Shown here piece after piece: positions 1-10,128 of a DNA stretch of 64,000 nucleotides. Each line of letters starts with the position of its first letter. Within the stretch, counting starts at the first letter, position 1. Under the pieces are notes generated by a model, which was given only the letters and a program-made list of their open reading frames with translations, ran no database searches and had not been told where the DNA came from. The position numbers and the translations under genes are program-made. The DNA lies in the NCBI GenBank assembly GCA_900169235.1, contig FWCC01000474.1, positions 17,637 to 81,636 on the forward strand. The letters are read 5' to 3'. The DNA comes from Zarea fungicola (taxonomy: Eukaryota; Ascomycota; Sordariomycetes; Hypocreales; Cordycipitaceae).

Positions 1-1049
1 TTCACCCTTGTCCAAAGTTTCGGTAATCCAAGCGCAGCAGCCGTTTTATCCTCGCGTCGGAACCAATCTTCTGCCGATTTAACTCTTCCAGGGTGAATCT
101 CGTCAAGTAGTGCGAAATTACGCTGGATAACGCCCGTGTTACCACCTGATTGCTTCCACATATTCCAAAAACCCGTAAAATTATCACGCAGCGACATAGT
201 GGCCGCATCATTCGGGTCAGAGTTATAGCCCGCTGCTGAGGTACCTTGGCCCATTGGACCAGTAGTCCAGTATTCGTCCAAATCTGTATCAATGTATCGA
301 GCCTGGTGACCAGTAACGCGTTCAAAAGCTTTGGCAAGGTCATCGTAACCAATCATGTCGACAGCGACTTCTAGATCCATGCCATTGGCGCGGTTTTGGT
401 GGTCAAATAACCACCGTACATAATATTCACAGTCGTCAAGGCTAGCATGCGCGACGCTGCCTTGGCCAAGCGGCACACGCCAAGTGACGATGCCGTTTTC
501 GACCTTGGGCGACATGGGTGTCCCCGCAGCCACCGTCATCTCAATGTAGGGGCCCGTGGTGAAAAGCGCTGCGCCCATCCTTTGTCTGTTTGCCAGGGTC
601 TTGTTCTGTTGTAATATCCACTCCCCCACTCGGCCCTTGCCATCGTAATGGCCGCATCGGAATCTAGGGTCATAGCCGCTTTTCTTATAGACAAAGTCGA
701 GGTTGCCATACACAGAGAATTTAATGCCTTCCTCCAAAGCTAATTCGTACGATCGCATTGCCCAGAAAATCTCAGTCTTTTCCCCACAGTTGAAACCGTC
801 AATATTGACAAATGCGTAACGGGCACCACGAAACCCTTGCCGTAAATCATGCTCGCTAGCGAAAGTGCCCTCAATAGCTGTGACATTTGGAAGAGCAAGA
901 AGATTCTGAGAGCGTTTTGAAGTTCGGTCTCGGGTGAGGAAGCGGACAGCGTATGCACCGTCCTTCACGAGGCCACGGATGACAGGTATGCCCTGGGCTC
1001 CAGTGCCACCGACAACGAAGACCAATGGCAGATTGGATAAGGTAGCCAT
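1..1049 (-). CDS. NmrA-like NAD(P)-binding protein, 3' end cut by window edge
   Basis: A single uninterrupted frame runs from the ATG at 1047-1049 to the window edge, giving 349 residues with no stop. The N-terminus carries the Rossmann glycine motif GGTGAQG (about residues 14-20). Further blocks are NIDGFNCGEKTEIFWAMRSY, RMGAALFTTGPYIEM and DNFTGFWNMW. It is homologous over its whole length to the complete 362-aa gene at 3877-4965, so only about a dozen C-terminal residues should be missing. NmrA-like proteins are atypical short-chain dehydrogenases that bind NAD(P); some act as redox-sensing regulators and others as reductases, and the sequence does not decide which. It lies on the same strand as the nitrilase and two more NmrA-like genes. 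Family assignment is firm; substrate is unknown. Confidence 0.88.
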   Translation of the reverse strand, partial: MATLSNLPLVFVVGGTGAQGIPVIRGLVKDGAYAVRFLTRDRTSKRSQNLLALPNVTAIEGTFASEHDLRQGFRGARYAFVNIDGFNCGEKTEIFWAMRSYELALEEGIKFSVYGNLDFVYKKSGYDPRFRCGHYDGKGRVGEWILQQNKTLANRQRMGAALFTTGPYIEMTVAAGTPMSPKVENGIVTWRVPLGQGSVAHASLDDCEYYVRWLFDHQNRANGMDLEVAVDMIGYDDLAKAFERVTGHQARYIDTDLDEYWTTGPMGQGTSAAGYNSDPNDAATMSLRDNFTGFWNMWKQSGGNTGVIQRNFALLDEIHPGRVKSAEDWFRREDKTAAALGLPKLWTRV

Positions 1050-1136
1050 TTTCGTATTCAATGTGCAGAATGAATACTATGATTGCTTATTGCATCATGT
1101 GGTTTTGAAGTGATTGTCGTTGGTAAAGTTGGGCGG

Positions 1137-1589
1137 CTATGCCTTTTTATGTCCCTCCCTGAAGCCCGTTCCACATTCTCCGCCTAAATCGCAGAAATTT
1201 GGTAACAAGTCTATGACAGCACATACGTGAGCATGTCTTTCCGCCTCTACTGCGGAATACAGGTTCACTAAGTATGATGTTGCTATATTTCGTCTAGAAA
1301 TGGCGTGGCGCCGTCTAATGATGCCGACCGGAGTTGCCGGCGACTGCTGATCAGTAATCGGAATAACACTGTAGTAAGTTGCAGCAAGCTTACACCTGAA
1401 CAGAGCAACAGGAGACTTTACAGCAGCCCAGTGAAGGGCCAGGCCGATATTAGGTGCATTTTCAACGAGCTCCAGTACAAGTCGTTGGCGTATTGGCGTT
1501 AGTCTATCAATGACTGCAGAGTATGAGGCCCTTCCTAACTTTGGTTGATTCTTGTTGAATGTTTCTAAAGAGTACCGGTCGAGTCTCAT
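1137..1589 (-). CDS. hypothetical 150-aa open frame, no family recognised
   Basis: An ATG-initiated frame of 150 codons lies 88 bases upstream of the NmrA-like start, on the same strand. The product is basic, has no signal peptide, no clear membrane segment and no motif that I recognise. The opposite strand has a shorter competing frame (1305-1502). It may be a real small gene, the remnant of a larger one, or chance. Only its length and its position within a run of same-strand genes support it. Confidence 0.25.
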   Translation of the reverse strand: MRLDRYSLETFNKNQPKLGRASYSAVIDRLTPIRQRLVLELVENAPNIGLALHWAAVKSPVALFRCKLAATYYSVIPITDQQSPATPVGIIRRRHAISRRNIATSYLVNLYSAVEAERHAHVCAVIDLLPNFCDLGGECGTGFREGHKKA

Positions 1590-1719
1590 TACAGGCTAAC
1601 ACATTACAGAAAACGATTGTTTTTCTCATGGTACTATATAGCAAACCAAAACATATTTACTTTAATCGAACGCTCCCCAAAGTCTGCACCATTTACTGCT
1701 CAACCAATTTGTACTCGCG

Positions 1720-2866
1720 CTAGTGTTGATTCTCATTATCAGAGGAGCCATCAGTATATCGAATATGAGGTCGCGCGCCCGTGTTTACAGTAAGAGACAA
1801 GATATCAGGCCGGGAATACTGCCCAATGCAGTCAATCAGCCCGTTGGCCACAACACAGCGATTCAAATCCAAGTTGGCGTAAATTAACCTCTCTTCGGTT
1901 TCCGGCACGTCTGTTGTGATTGCTTTGCCGTCCGGGCCATAAATTTTAGATGAGCCTCCTCCTGGCGAGGCCATAAGATATGAACCTTCCACCTCGTTAA
2001 TCGCAATTCCTTCCGCTGAGATAACCATTCCTGTGTGAAGGGCAAATGATTGTGATTCCATCCCAAACACTCTAGTGAGTGCCCGACCACCTATTGATTA
2101 TTAGCTAGAGAGTCAACGAGCAGCTATGCGCAACACGAAAATACCGTCTTCTAGAATCGAAGAAAAGGCCTGTGGCGACTGAGCTTGACCCAACGGAGGC
2201 CAGCCCGCGACATGAATCTGGGGCCGCTGGGACAAGGTGTGGTATTTTAAGAGTGGCTGTATATGCTCCTTCAAGATTAATTAGTATTTTCCTAGCTTTA
2301 ATTCAGCGGTGCATAGCTGAAAACCTTACCCAGCATACCAAGCCCGAAACGCGACCTATAACAGTTGTTGCGACATTGTAAAGTATGTCTGCACCGCTAT
2401 GAGCCTCGCCAAAAATGGTTCTTTCCATGTGCGTCGGTTTAAGCTTTCTTTGGCTCATCACACGTTTACCATTGGCATCAATAATGCACTGTCCCATGTA
2501 AAGGGAATCGTTGAACTTTTCCGAATATGCGAGAACAACGACAATATTATGTTCCTTGGCAGTCGTAGTTATTTTTCTCATTTCAGGAGAATCAAGTGTT
2601 AGGGAATTATGAAAATACTTTGTAAAGAAATCGGGACGGTTCGGGTATTTCCTATTGGTATTTTAGTTTCTCGCCTCGCTGCAGTGTCGGGATGGAACTG
2701 ACCATATCCAAACGGGATATCCGGGAATCCAGCATTCAGGAAATGATATCAGTTGTGCACCGTTTGCAGCAGCTTCTCGGATAAGCTTGACTGTCTTGTC
2801 GACAGAGCCGTGCAGGTTGAACCAACACGGTTCATGCTGTGTAACAGCAACACGAACTACACACAT
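1720..2866 (-). CDS. nitrilase (carbon-nitrogen hydrolase), four exons
   Basis: Rebuilt as exons 2866-2703, 2651-2330, 2268-2145 and 2090-1720, with introns of 51, 61 and 54 bases. The joined frame encodes 326 residues, close to the usual fungal nitrilase length. All three catalytic residues are present: Glu44 in [11 protein letters not shown], Lys126 in [10 protein letters not shown] and Cys161 in [15 protein letters not shown]. The spacing matches the family Glu-Lys-Cys triad. Exon 3 supplies the diagnostic QIHVAGWPP block and exon 4 the MESQSFALH block. Unspliced, the gene looks broken: the CWE motif straddles intron 2, and exon 3 is open only in the spliced frame. The first donor is GTCAGT, the others GTAAGG and GTATTT. 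Nitrilases convert nitriles to carboxylic acids plus ammonia, or hydrate cyanide; the substrate cannot be read here. It sits between two NmrA-like genes, all on the minus strand. Confidence 0.88.
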
Positions 2867-3876
2867 GGTGCTTATTTTGACTTGTGAAAAATATAATATT
2901 TAGAAACCTGATAGTACTACTGCATACCATCGCTGTGTGCTTAGGTACTGCATTTACTCTATCTGAGATTGAAAGTTAAATTTATGTCATTTCACGTTAA
3001 TTTTGTCGAAATGTATTTGTAATGCGGCCTTGGACCTCGGCATTTTGCAACGCAGCCAGCCACTGGTTCAGGGTTGCAACGGACACTGCGGACGCTACGG
3101 ACCCTGCGGGCGCTACGGACACTGAGGACGCGACGGACAATATAGAAAACTACTGCGGACGGACACTTGGGAACTTTGATGCTATTGTCATGTTGAAAAA
3201 GTGGATCGAGACTTATGCGTCTTAGACTCTTACAAAGAAATATCCCAGAGGATATCGACTTGGAGAAGAAATAGGTCTTGTGACTGCTGAGTCTGGTCAA
3301 GCAGCTCTTCCTGTGAGGCCTGACGCCTGCCGCTGATATGAGGACATCACAGCAGCTAAGGAGGAAAGAGGGGTTTTCCTATTCATTATTGACTTTTCGT
3401 TGACCTATTAATTTATATGTATAAAGGATGTTTTCCTCGTATAGCTATAGCTAGATTTTGAATTATAATAAGTTATAACTAGCATATAGACTAGAAGACA
3501 CTCCTCTTAGTACAGTGTCATATAACTGGTTGGGCTCATACAGCAATAGGCGCCGATCGTGGCTACCCTGCACATGCTCGTAGCTGGCAGCCCGGGCACG
3601 GACGGAGGCCTCAAAACTTTTCAGAAATGTACAGGCATCGCAAAGATTTAGTTTTGAACTATCGTTCCTTTACTTGCAGTTTGGTGACACTGTCGCCTCG
3701 AAGCAAAGTGTAGCCAGTTGAGCAGGGCAGCACAGTCCAACACGTGAGTATGGCATAACGCTGTGGTACATGCAATAAGTCCCTCTCCGACTGACCGTTT
3801 TGACATCATCGCTACGTTTGAGATTGAAACCACTATCAGTGAAAAAGTAATATTCAATTGTCGAGTTTAATTGGTA
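2867..3876. other. intergenic region with 9-bp minisatellite
   Basis: This separates the nitrilase start from the end of the next NmrA-like gene. It holds a seven-unit 9-bp tandem repeat (3081-3143). A short plus-strand frame (3022-3225) translates the repeat as an Ala-Thr-Asp-rich segment and continues for a further 27 residues, but nothing identifies it as a gene. The rest is AT-rich, and I see no other feature. Confidence 0.5.
3081..3143. repeat. 9-bp minisatellite, copy 1 (7 units)
   Basis: Seven consecutive 9-base units follow the consensus GGACRCTRC: GGACACTGC, GGACGCTAC, GGACCCTGC, GGGCGCTAC, GGACACTGA, GGACGCGAC and GGACAATAT. The array lies about 215 bases upstream of the nitrilase start codon. 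A second seven-unit array with the same consensus lies at 5143-5205, upstream of the neighbouring NmrA-like gene. Confidence 0.9.
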
Positions 3877-4965
3877 TTACAAAATTCCAGGCGACGGATC
3901 CTCGTAGCGCTTGAGAACTTTTTGTATGTTCTCGGGCTGAATCCTATCCCAAAGGCTTCCAAGCTTTTGCTGCTTTCCTCTCTCGTCTTCCAGTTCAAAC
4001 CACTGCTTAGCGCTTTTGATTCGGTTTGGGTAGATTTCATCCAGCAAGTCATAATCCCGCTTCACCAGGCCGTATCTGAAAACATTCCAAAAACCCGTAA
4101 AATTGTCCTTGGTTGACATGGTGCTCTGGTCATTGGGATCCGCGTTGTACCCAGCTGGTAAATCAGCGATGTATGGAAAATGACCCCGGCTCCAATACTC
4201 TTCCATGGTCATTTCAATGTACTGCGCTCTGTGTCCAGTAACAAGCTCAAAGGCGGCGGCCAACTCGTGAAACGTAATATGGTCAATGGCAACTTTCAAC
4301 TCCATTCCGTTGGACTGGTCGGTGTTATCGAACAACCAACGCACGTAGTAGCCGCAATCCTGCAGTGCAATAAAAGGCACTGCGCCATTACCCACCGGGA
4401 CGCGCCACGTCACGACACCGTCCTCTATAGTTGGTGACATGACAGTCGCAGCGCTGAGGCTCATGTCAATGTACGGCCCAGTGGTGAAGAGGGCCGCACC
4501 CATTCGCTCCCTGTTCTGCTGGGTTTGCCACTGGATCCATTCTCCAACCCTTCCTTTGCCATCTAAATGACCAGATCGAAACTTGGAGTCGTAGTTGCCC
4601 ATTTTCAGAGAATAGCCAAGATTTCCATAGACAAAAAACTTGATGCCTTGCTCAATGGCTATCTCGTATATTCGCATCGCCCAGTACATTTCTGTCTTTT
4701 CTCCCGTGTTGAATCCATCAATGTTCACGTAAGCCCCCTCGCAATTTCTGAAACCCTCACGAAGCGTGGTCTCGTTTGCGAATGAGCCAGCAAGTAACTC
4801 TATGTTACCAAGCGCCAGTAGTGCCTTGGCTCGCTGAGACGAAGTGTCGCGCGTAAGCACTCGTACATGATATTTCTTATCATGGACAAGCCCTCGGACG
4901 ACTGGTAAGCCCTGTGCCCCTGTGCCCCCAATGACGAAGATTTTTGCGCCTACGTCGAGCCTCAT
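3877..4965 (-). CDS. NmrA-like NAD(P)-binding protein (complete paralogue)
   Basis: Intronless 362-codon gene with ATG at 4963-4965. The Rossmann motif GGTGAQG follows a short N-terminal strand (IFVIGGTGAQG, residues 9-19). A region typical of the NmrA/HSCARG group follows, with blocks NIDGFNTGEKTEMYWAMRIY, ERMGAALFTTGPYIDM, VTWRVPVGNGAVPFIALQD and DNFTGFWNVFRYG. These blocks are shared with the partial gene at 1-1049, so the two are paralogues separated by the nitrilase. No signal peptide or membrane segment is visible, so it is probably cytosolic. The role could be a reductase in a local pathway or a redox-responsive regulator; the sequence does not separate these. Nothing suggests decay. 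Confidence 0.9.
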   Translation of the reverse strand: MRLDVGAKIFVIGGTGAQGLPVVRGLVHDKKYHVRVLTRDTSSQRAKALLALGNIELLAGSFANETTLREGFRNCEGAYVNIDGFNTGEKTEMYWAMRIYEIAIEQGIKFFVYGNLGYSLKMGNYDSKFRSGHLDGKGRVGEWIQWQTQQNRERMGAALFTTGPYIDMSLSAATVMSPTIEDGVVTWRVPVGNGAVPFIALQDCGYYVRWLFDNTDQSNGMELKVAIDHITFHELAAAFELVTGHRAQYIEMTMEEYWSRGHFPYIADLPAGYNADPNDQSTMSTKDNFTGFWNVFRYGLVKRDYDLLDEIYPNRIKSAKQWFELEDERGKQQKLGSLWDRIQPENIQKVLKRYEDPSPGIL

Positions 4966-5549
4966 TGCGAATATTAACCGATTTAAACAATCAATATTTT
5001 TCTAAAGGACGGGCCAAGTATATTGACAATGGTCTTGCCCGGATTTAAATAGTCTAGGTACAGTGTGCAGTGCCAATGCCATGCAGGTAAATGCAGCATG
5101 CTTGGTAATGTAGAGCGATTGGACTCTTTCCATGGCTGGTATGGACGCTACGGACACTCCGGACGCTACGGACACTCCGGACGCTACGGACGTTACGGAC
5201 GCTGGTGCTCCTGACGCTGAGCCTCTGCACTACCTGGTGCTGCGAGCAACCATTCGCCAACTGCCATACTTGTTTGGATAGGAGTAAGGAAAAGAAAAAG
5301 CTGTGGAAAACGGTCTGACCCAGCTTCATGCCCAAGTTACACTGTTTTGTGGCGCAATTGAGCAGTATCCTTGCCTGCAAAAAATAGTATCACCTAATGA
5401 GCGTATAATAGAAGATTACTATCGACCAATGAAATCGAATATTCTACTCAACTGATAAAAGAGTTTTAGAATACAAAAGTAACCATTCGCGAGAGTCGCC
5501 ATTCGCATACAAACAGGCAGATACCTTATATACCATCGTTCAAATTTGA
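4966..5549. other. intergenic region with 9-bp minisatellite
   Basis: This is the promoter side of the NmrA-like gene ending at 4965. An AT-rich TATTTAAAT-like stretch (minus strand, around 5044-5052) is a possible core promoter. The second 9-bp array lies at 5143-5205. A plus-strand frame from 5133 reads the array as Asp-Ala-Thr-Asp repeats and stops near 5280. I see no convincing gene. Confidence 0.45.
5143..5205. repeat. 9-bp minisatellite, copy 2 (7 units)
   Basis: Seven 9-base units of the same consensus as the array at 3081-3143: GGACGCTAC and GGACACTCC alternate, ending GGACGCTAC, GGACGTTAC, GGACGCTGG. The array begins 178 bases upstream of the NmrA-like start at 4965. Confidence 0.9.
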
Positions 5550-6455
5550 TTATGTGTACAGTTGAACCAAATTATTCCCAATATTCAGCTCCCATTCTCT
5601 CGATTGATTTTTTGACAAGGCTAGAAATTTCGCGATATTGCCTTCTACAGTCGAAAGTGCAGCAAGTTTATTATATCGATTCATGTCATTCTGGATTGAC
5701 TGACGAGACGGCGCTTGCTCCGCAATTCCCTCTTTTGTTGCCCGAATTGCTTCAATAGGAAATAGAGCTATTCTCTTTGCCAATGAATCAACATGTTCTC
5801 GCAACGCCGCCGCGGTTGAAAAGGCTGAATTGACCCACCCAACTCGTGCGGCCTCCTTGGAATCGACCTGCTTCCCCGAAAGTAAATACTCTGCGGCCCG
5901 TCCTGGACCAATCAACTTGGTCAGTAATTGCAATCCACCAACGTGGATTACACCAAGTTCTACTTCGGGAGCACTAAACTGAGCCTCGGGGCCAGCGAAT
6001 CGCATATCCATGTGCAAGAGGTGCTCATTGCCAGCGCCCCACGCTCGACCGTTGATCTCTGCTATAAAAATTGTCGGAATGGATGATAGGAGTGCCAAGT
6101 TGTCAAAGTACATTGTGAGAATATCTGTGACGTCTAATCCTTCAAATTTAGGGGTAAAAATATTGGCATCAAGATTCGTGATATAGAACTCCGGTATATC
6201 GCTAGAAATGACAACAACCTTTGTAGAGTTTTGGTCGTTGAGTGACTTCAGCAATGTATTAAGCTCGACGACAGTGTTGGCGTTCCACAGATTGATAGGT
6301 GGGTTCGATATAGCCACACGAACGGCACTGCAATCACTATTGATGCATGCCTTTCGCAGATAGCGGTATGGCCAAGGTGTGGCAACGCATGGGTGAAGAG
6401 CAATAAAGAGGAAGAGCCAAAACGCCAACATTGGCATCTCTCGCATACGAGGCAT
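5550..6455 (-). CDS. secreted crotonase-fold (enoyl-CoA hydratase/isomerase-like) protein
   Basis: Single-exon frame. I start it at the ATG at 6453-6455 (301 aa) rather than at the far upstream ATG, because a TATAAA (6523-6528, minus strand) lies about 70 bases upstream of it. Residues 1-26 form a classical signal peptide: a basic start, then a hydrophobic core FWLFLFIAL, then a small-residue cleavage region. The rest is a crotonase domain with the oxyanion-hole segment INGRAWGAGNE and the block AQFSAPEVELGVI. Glu144 and Glu164 align with the two catalytic glutamates of enoyl-CoA hydratases, so activity looks possible. Crotonases normally act on CoA esters inside the cell, so a secreted form is odd. 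It may have been recruited for CoA-independent chemistry, or the hydrophobic N-terminus may be a membrane anchor. It lies within the minus-strand cluster of NmrA-like and nitrilase genes. Confidence 0.85.
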   Translation of the reverse strand: MPRMREMPMLAFWLFLFIALHPCVATPWPYRYLRKACINSDCSAVRVAISNPPINLWNANTVVELNTLLKSLNDQNSTKVVVISSDIPEFYITNLDANIFTPKFEGLDVTDILTMYFDNLALLSSIPTIFIAEINGRAWGAGNEHLLHMDMRFAGPEAQFSAPEVELGVIHVGGLQLLTKLIGPGRAAEYLLSGKQVDSKEAARVGWVNSAFSTAAALREHVDSLAKRIALFPIEAIRATKEGIAEQAPSRQSIQNDMNRYNKLAALSTVEGNIAKFLALSKNQSREWELNIGNNLVQLYT

Positions 6456-7667
6456 GATAGGTCGACTGTACAGATGAAAGGTGGATATGAGCACTGGGGA
6501 AAATGATACCAGATGTGGCAGATTTATACATGCTACAGAGCAAAGTAAACATTGTGTAATCATTGCATGTTGCAAGACATAGTGCCTCTGTTATTGCCGG
6601 CTGCTGCGGACATTCAAACATTTGTAAGCCGAGTACAAGTTCAATTGGGTGGAATTTACGGACATTATACTTATCTGTAAGCCAATGGTACGCTGTATTG
6701 TGTAAGGCTTGCGGACTACGCGTCTCTGCATATGAGGTAGTGCCGTGCAAAGCCGTAGTAGTTAGTTATAGAAGAAAAGGTGTAGATTAAGTAAACCAAA
6801 CGTGTGAACTGGGACTGTTAGAGACACCCTTGTGGCGTGGCTCTCATGATTCAGCTATACGCGAAATTTTAGTGCGGGAACAACAGTAGAACTGGCAAGC
6901 AAAGCCTTTGCCTCTTTCAAATCACATTTCACCTTATAACATCCCGTCGCGTCTCAGTCCCTATGCATCTATCCTTTTGACTATGGAGACTTGCCTCAAG
7001 ACTCGTGAGAGGGGACGCGTTTGACGGCTCGCTGTTGACAGTGCCGCGACTCGGGCAGAAAAAGCAGCTTCTGGTTCTACATTGTCACATGAGCAATTGA
7101 CACCAACGGAATTATGGCCGCTACTGTCTTAAGGGGCATGTTATAGAGTATGTATCCATAGAGAGTCAACATTTTTCCCTGCAGTAATGTTGCGCGGAGT
7201 GAGATTATCGACTCATGAAGGAGGTCGGCTTCGGCGGAGCCTGCAATTTTGCAGGTAAGCTACATAGTAACTTGAGTATGATTCCCAGGGCCACCCCATT
7301 AGCGGGCATCCTCACACCCCCTTCAGAGCACCCTTTCCTAACCCACCCACACATTCGTATATATGAGATTTTTTTTGCTCTGCGTGATGATTAATTACAC
7401 ATGTGAACCTGCAGCACCAACTACAGCGTCTTACCATCAGGATCTGGTGCCGCTGGTAAATCCCGATGCAGCCAAACCAAGAGTGGCGATTTTGATACAT
7501 CAAAAGTTTATTAATGCTACTTGTTTATGTTTTAAAAGTTGAGAGTTGGGTGTGGAAATGTCAATTGAAAACGGTAAACTCAAATAGTGCTTGCCGGAAG
7601 GCATGTACATAATCTTTTGCTTGCATTTCTCGTTGTGTCATGTCCGAGTGTGCATCCTTTTCCTAGC
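6456..7667. other. intergenic region, no gene seen
   Basis: This is the promoter of the crotonase-like gene plus about 900 bases without a supportable gene. Short frames on both strands lack motifs. A small perfect hairpin, CCTGCAATTTTGCAGG, lies near 7240-7255. Nothing else stands out. Confidence 0.4.
6523..6528 (-). promoter_or_regulatory. TATA box of the crotonase-like gene
   Basis: TATAAA on the minus strand, about 70 bases upstream of the ATG at 6455. It supports the shorter start, since the upstream in-frame ATG (6575) would lie before it. Confidence 0.5.
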
Positions 7668-8767
7668 TCATTGGCCAGTAAGCTTTTCAGAGAGAGCTTT
7701 CCAAAACGATGCGTCTGCTATCCTAGCACTAGGTGACTGGGTCGATCTTAACGCACTTTCAATGCTCTCTTTCAATGGTATAGGCTGAAAGTCCGGATAC
7801 AAAGACTTTGCGTTCAAATATCCTAGAAACTCAGCTCTATGAGGCTGATTGTCTCCCCTCCCCCAAACTGAATGCATATATTGAATTAGTAATCGATCCA
7901 GCAGAGGATATGCATCGTTGTGAGCAGCATTAGACAGCTGCTCAGTATTCACTGCCGTAACAGGCACTTTTTCCCCAGTTACTCTCTCCGTTAGTGCAAT
8001 TGCATCGTTCTGGGTGAGAACCTCCCCGTACGCAAAAACTCGCTTATTGAGAGTTCGGGGATCCACAATGATGCGTGCAACATAGTTTCCGATATCGATT
8101 ACCGAGGTTAAAGCTGCTGGCGTGTCTCCCTGATCGATGAGAAACGTGGTAGGAAATAGCGCGGCGTGATCCAGTCTACCAGATGGCACTCTTGGTATCA
8201 TTGCCTCATGCCACCAACCAACGTCAATAAAAGTATAAGGTAAATATATCTTCTTGATATGATCAAGCACGTCTTCTTTCTATAAAATTGTTAGTTACGC
8301 TTGTCAACGTCGAGTCTAATTAGACAAGTGGCAGTGACTGACCCATTCACGCATAATCATAACTCCGCGCGGAGGCGATACAGTGTGCCATGCGTTTGGA
8401 ACAAATCGACTGACACCAGCTTTCAGAGCTGCATTGGCTAATGTAATTTGCTCAGCTGAACTCTCTGCACCAAGTGAACAGATAACAATGTTAATATCAG
8501 CCAGTGCTGATACAAGATCTTCTTGCGGGCCATTCAAATCAACGACAGAAATTTTTAATCCTTGACGAACGAAATCGCTGGATGAGAGTTTCGTCACCGA
8601 TGACGCGCGAACAAGAGCAGTTACCTCCTATGCAAAATATTAATTCTGCGTCCGTCACATAAGTGTTGCGTGCTTACGAAAGTAGGACTGGCGCACGCAA
8701 ATAGAGCCGCAATAATGCTCGACCCGGTATTGCCAGTAGCGCCTAGGACTGCGACTTTAACACTCAT
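7668..8767 (-). CDS. NmrA/isoflavone-reductase-like NAD(P)-binding protein, three exons
   Basis: Rebuilt from exons 8767-8678, 8627-8343 and 8279-7668, with introns of 50 and 63 bases, both phase 0. The second intron has a TAACTAAC branch site. The joined frame encodes 328 residues. Exon 1 carries the Rossmann motif in VAVLGATGNTGSSI, so splicing is needed to restore the cofactor site. Exon 2 contains DINIVICSLGAESSAEQITL and SRFVPNAWHTVSPP, typical of the isoflavone-reductase branch, and exon 3 the substrate-side half (YTFIDVGWWHEAMIPR). It probably reduces an aromatic or phenylpropanoid-like small molecule with NAD(P)H. It is more distant from the other two NmrA-like genes than they are from each other. 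Third NmrA-superfamily gene in 9 kb, same strand. Confidence 0.87.
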
Positions 8768-8836
8768 TTTGCTTATAATATATGAAATTTAATTACAATA
8801 AGTATTCAATGCCGTATCAAAATCTCAGATTCAAAC

Positions 8837-8845
8837 CTATTTATA
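8837..8845 (-). promoter_or_regulatory. TATA box of the NmrA/IFR-like gene
   Basis: TATAAATAG on the minus strand, about 70 bases upstream of the start at 8767, a normal position for a fungal core promoter. Confidence 0.5.
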
Positions 8846-9927
8846 GTTTCTCAATTGCTCCTACCTGCAAGTACGGAACCCAGAGCTTACCAATCCGTTC
8901 TTCATTACCCTCAGGACGAGTGGATTTATCTCCGCATTCCACTCCCTGCATTTTGAGCACTCCACGGAGTAATACTTTGTTACTTGCGGAGTTCTTTCCG
9001 GCTGTCGGCTGTATATGTAGCCCAGCGGACCAAATTGTTTAAGTCATGGCCTGAAAATAGTTGAAGTGTGTGTAGCTGTCAAGCTATATACATAAATAGC
9101 CTGTATTCTCAAATCGCAGACAGATATCACATTACATCTGGGAATGTCGCAGGACAGCACGTACAAAACTGCAAGAAAAAAGGTTGGAACTTTTAGGAAA
9201 CCTGCAGCTTAATCTATTATCAACCAGTTATCTATTGCTATAGAAATAAATTTCCCCAGCGCCATCCAGCGCCTTCCCTGCTTAATTGACTAGAGGAATG
9301 GCAGCCTCTGATTGGCTGGTAGTTCCTTGACTTAAGCATTATCACGCGTATCGTTAAGAGGTTCTTATTACGGAGCAGGTGCCTGAGTAGGCAGGCGATG
9401 CTGCCACGTAGAAGAAAGAGGGCGTTGCTGGTGAGGAAGAACCTCTATTTTGCCATGCAGACTGAGACACTTCAACGACATCATTTGGCTCTCTAATATT
9501 ACTATTGTAAGTACACAACTACTTTTGACCATTATTAATAATTAACGCTTATAGATTTGAAATCTAAAACGACTCGTAATCACTTATGATAGAGTTTCAG
9601 TAACCATCCCTACACTTGTAAACCGCCGCGGACAAAGATGAGTAAACCGGAGTAATTTGAAATATGCCGCCTGCGGTGTAATTGTGATTGGCGACAGCCT
9701 ACTCATGCCACACCCCACAGTCGAAGACTGGTAAACTCGTGTAAACTCTCTTAGCGGGTGCTTATTACAAAACTCCACCGCATCTACAGGATGTAAAAAA
9801 TGAGTTGACATTGTCCCCTGAAATTTCGCTGAAATTGAATTGTCTGGAGAACCTCAACAAGTGCAACATTTTTCAGTGATGAAATCCGAAGAATGAACCA
9901 GAATAAAATTTACTAATTAGGTCGACC

Positions 9928-10128
9928 ATGGGGCCTCTCAAAGTATACCTCACTGTAATGCTTCTATTGGCCATGGAAATAAGTATTCGCCACTTCTATC
10001 ATGAGAGACTCCCCATTCCAGTAATCGGATTAATATTCGACCAAAATTGGACATTTCCGCCGCATTGCATGCTGTTTACAGTTGCTTTAATGTGGAATAT
10101 GATGAACTGGGATTGGAGACATGACTAA
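9928..10128 (+). CDS. hypothetical 66-aa hydrophobic protein
   Basis: An ATG in good context (GACCATGG) opens a 66-codon frame. The product has an N-terminal hydrophobic stretch (YLTVMLLLAM) and a second one near the C-terminus (CMLFTVALMW), so it could be a small membrane protein or a fragment of a larger one. It resembles no family that I can name and stands alone in an AT-rich stretch. Confidence 0.25.
   Translation: MGPLKVYLTVMLLLAMEISIRHFYHERLPIPVIGLIFDQNWTFPPHCMLFTVALMWNMMNWDWRHD

Noticed and set aside
5054..5380. 108-codon minus-strand frame with Val-Arg-Ser repeats
   Set aside because: The repeat is only the translated 9-bp minisatellite; the flanks have no protein-like pattern.
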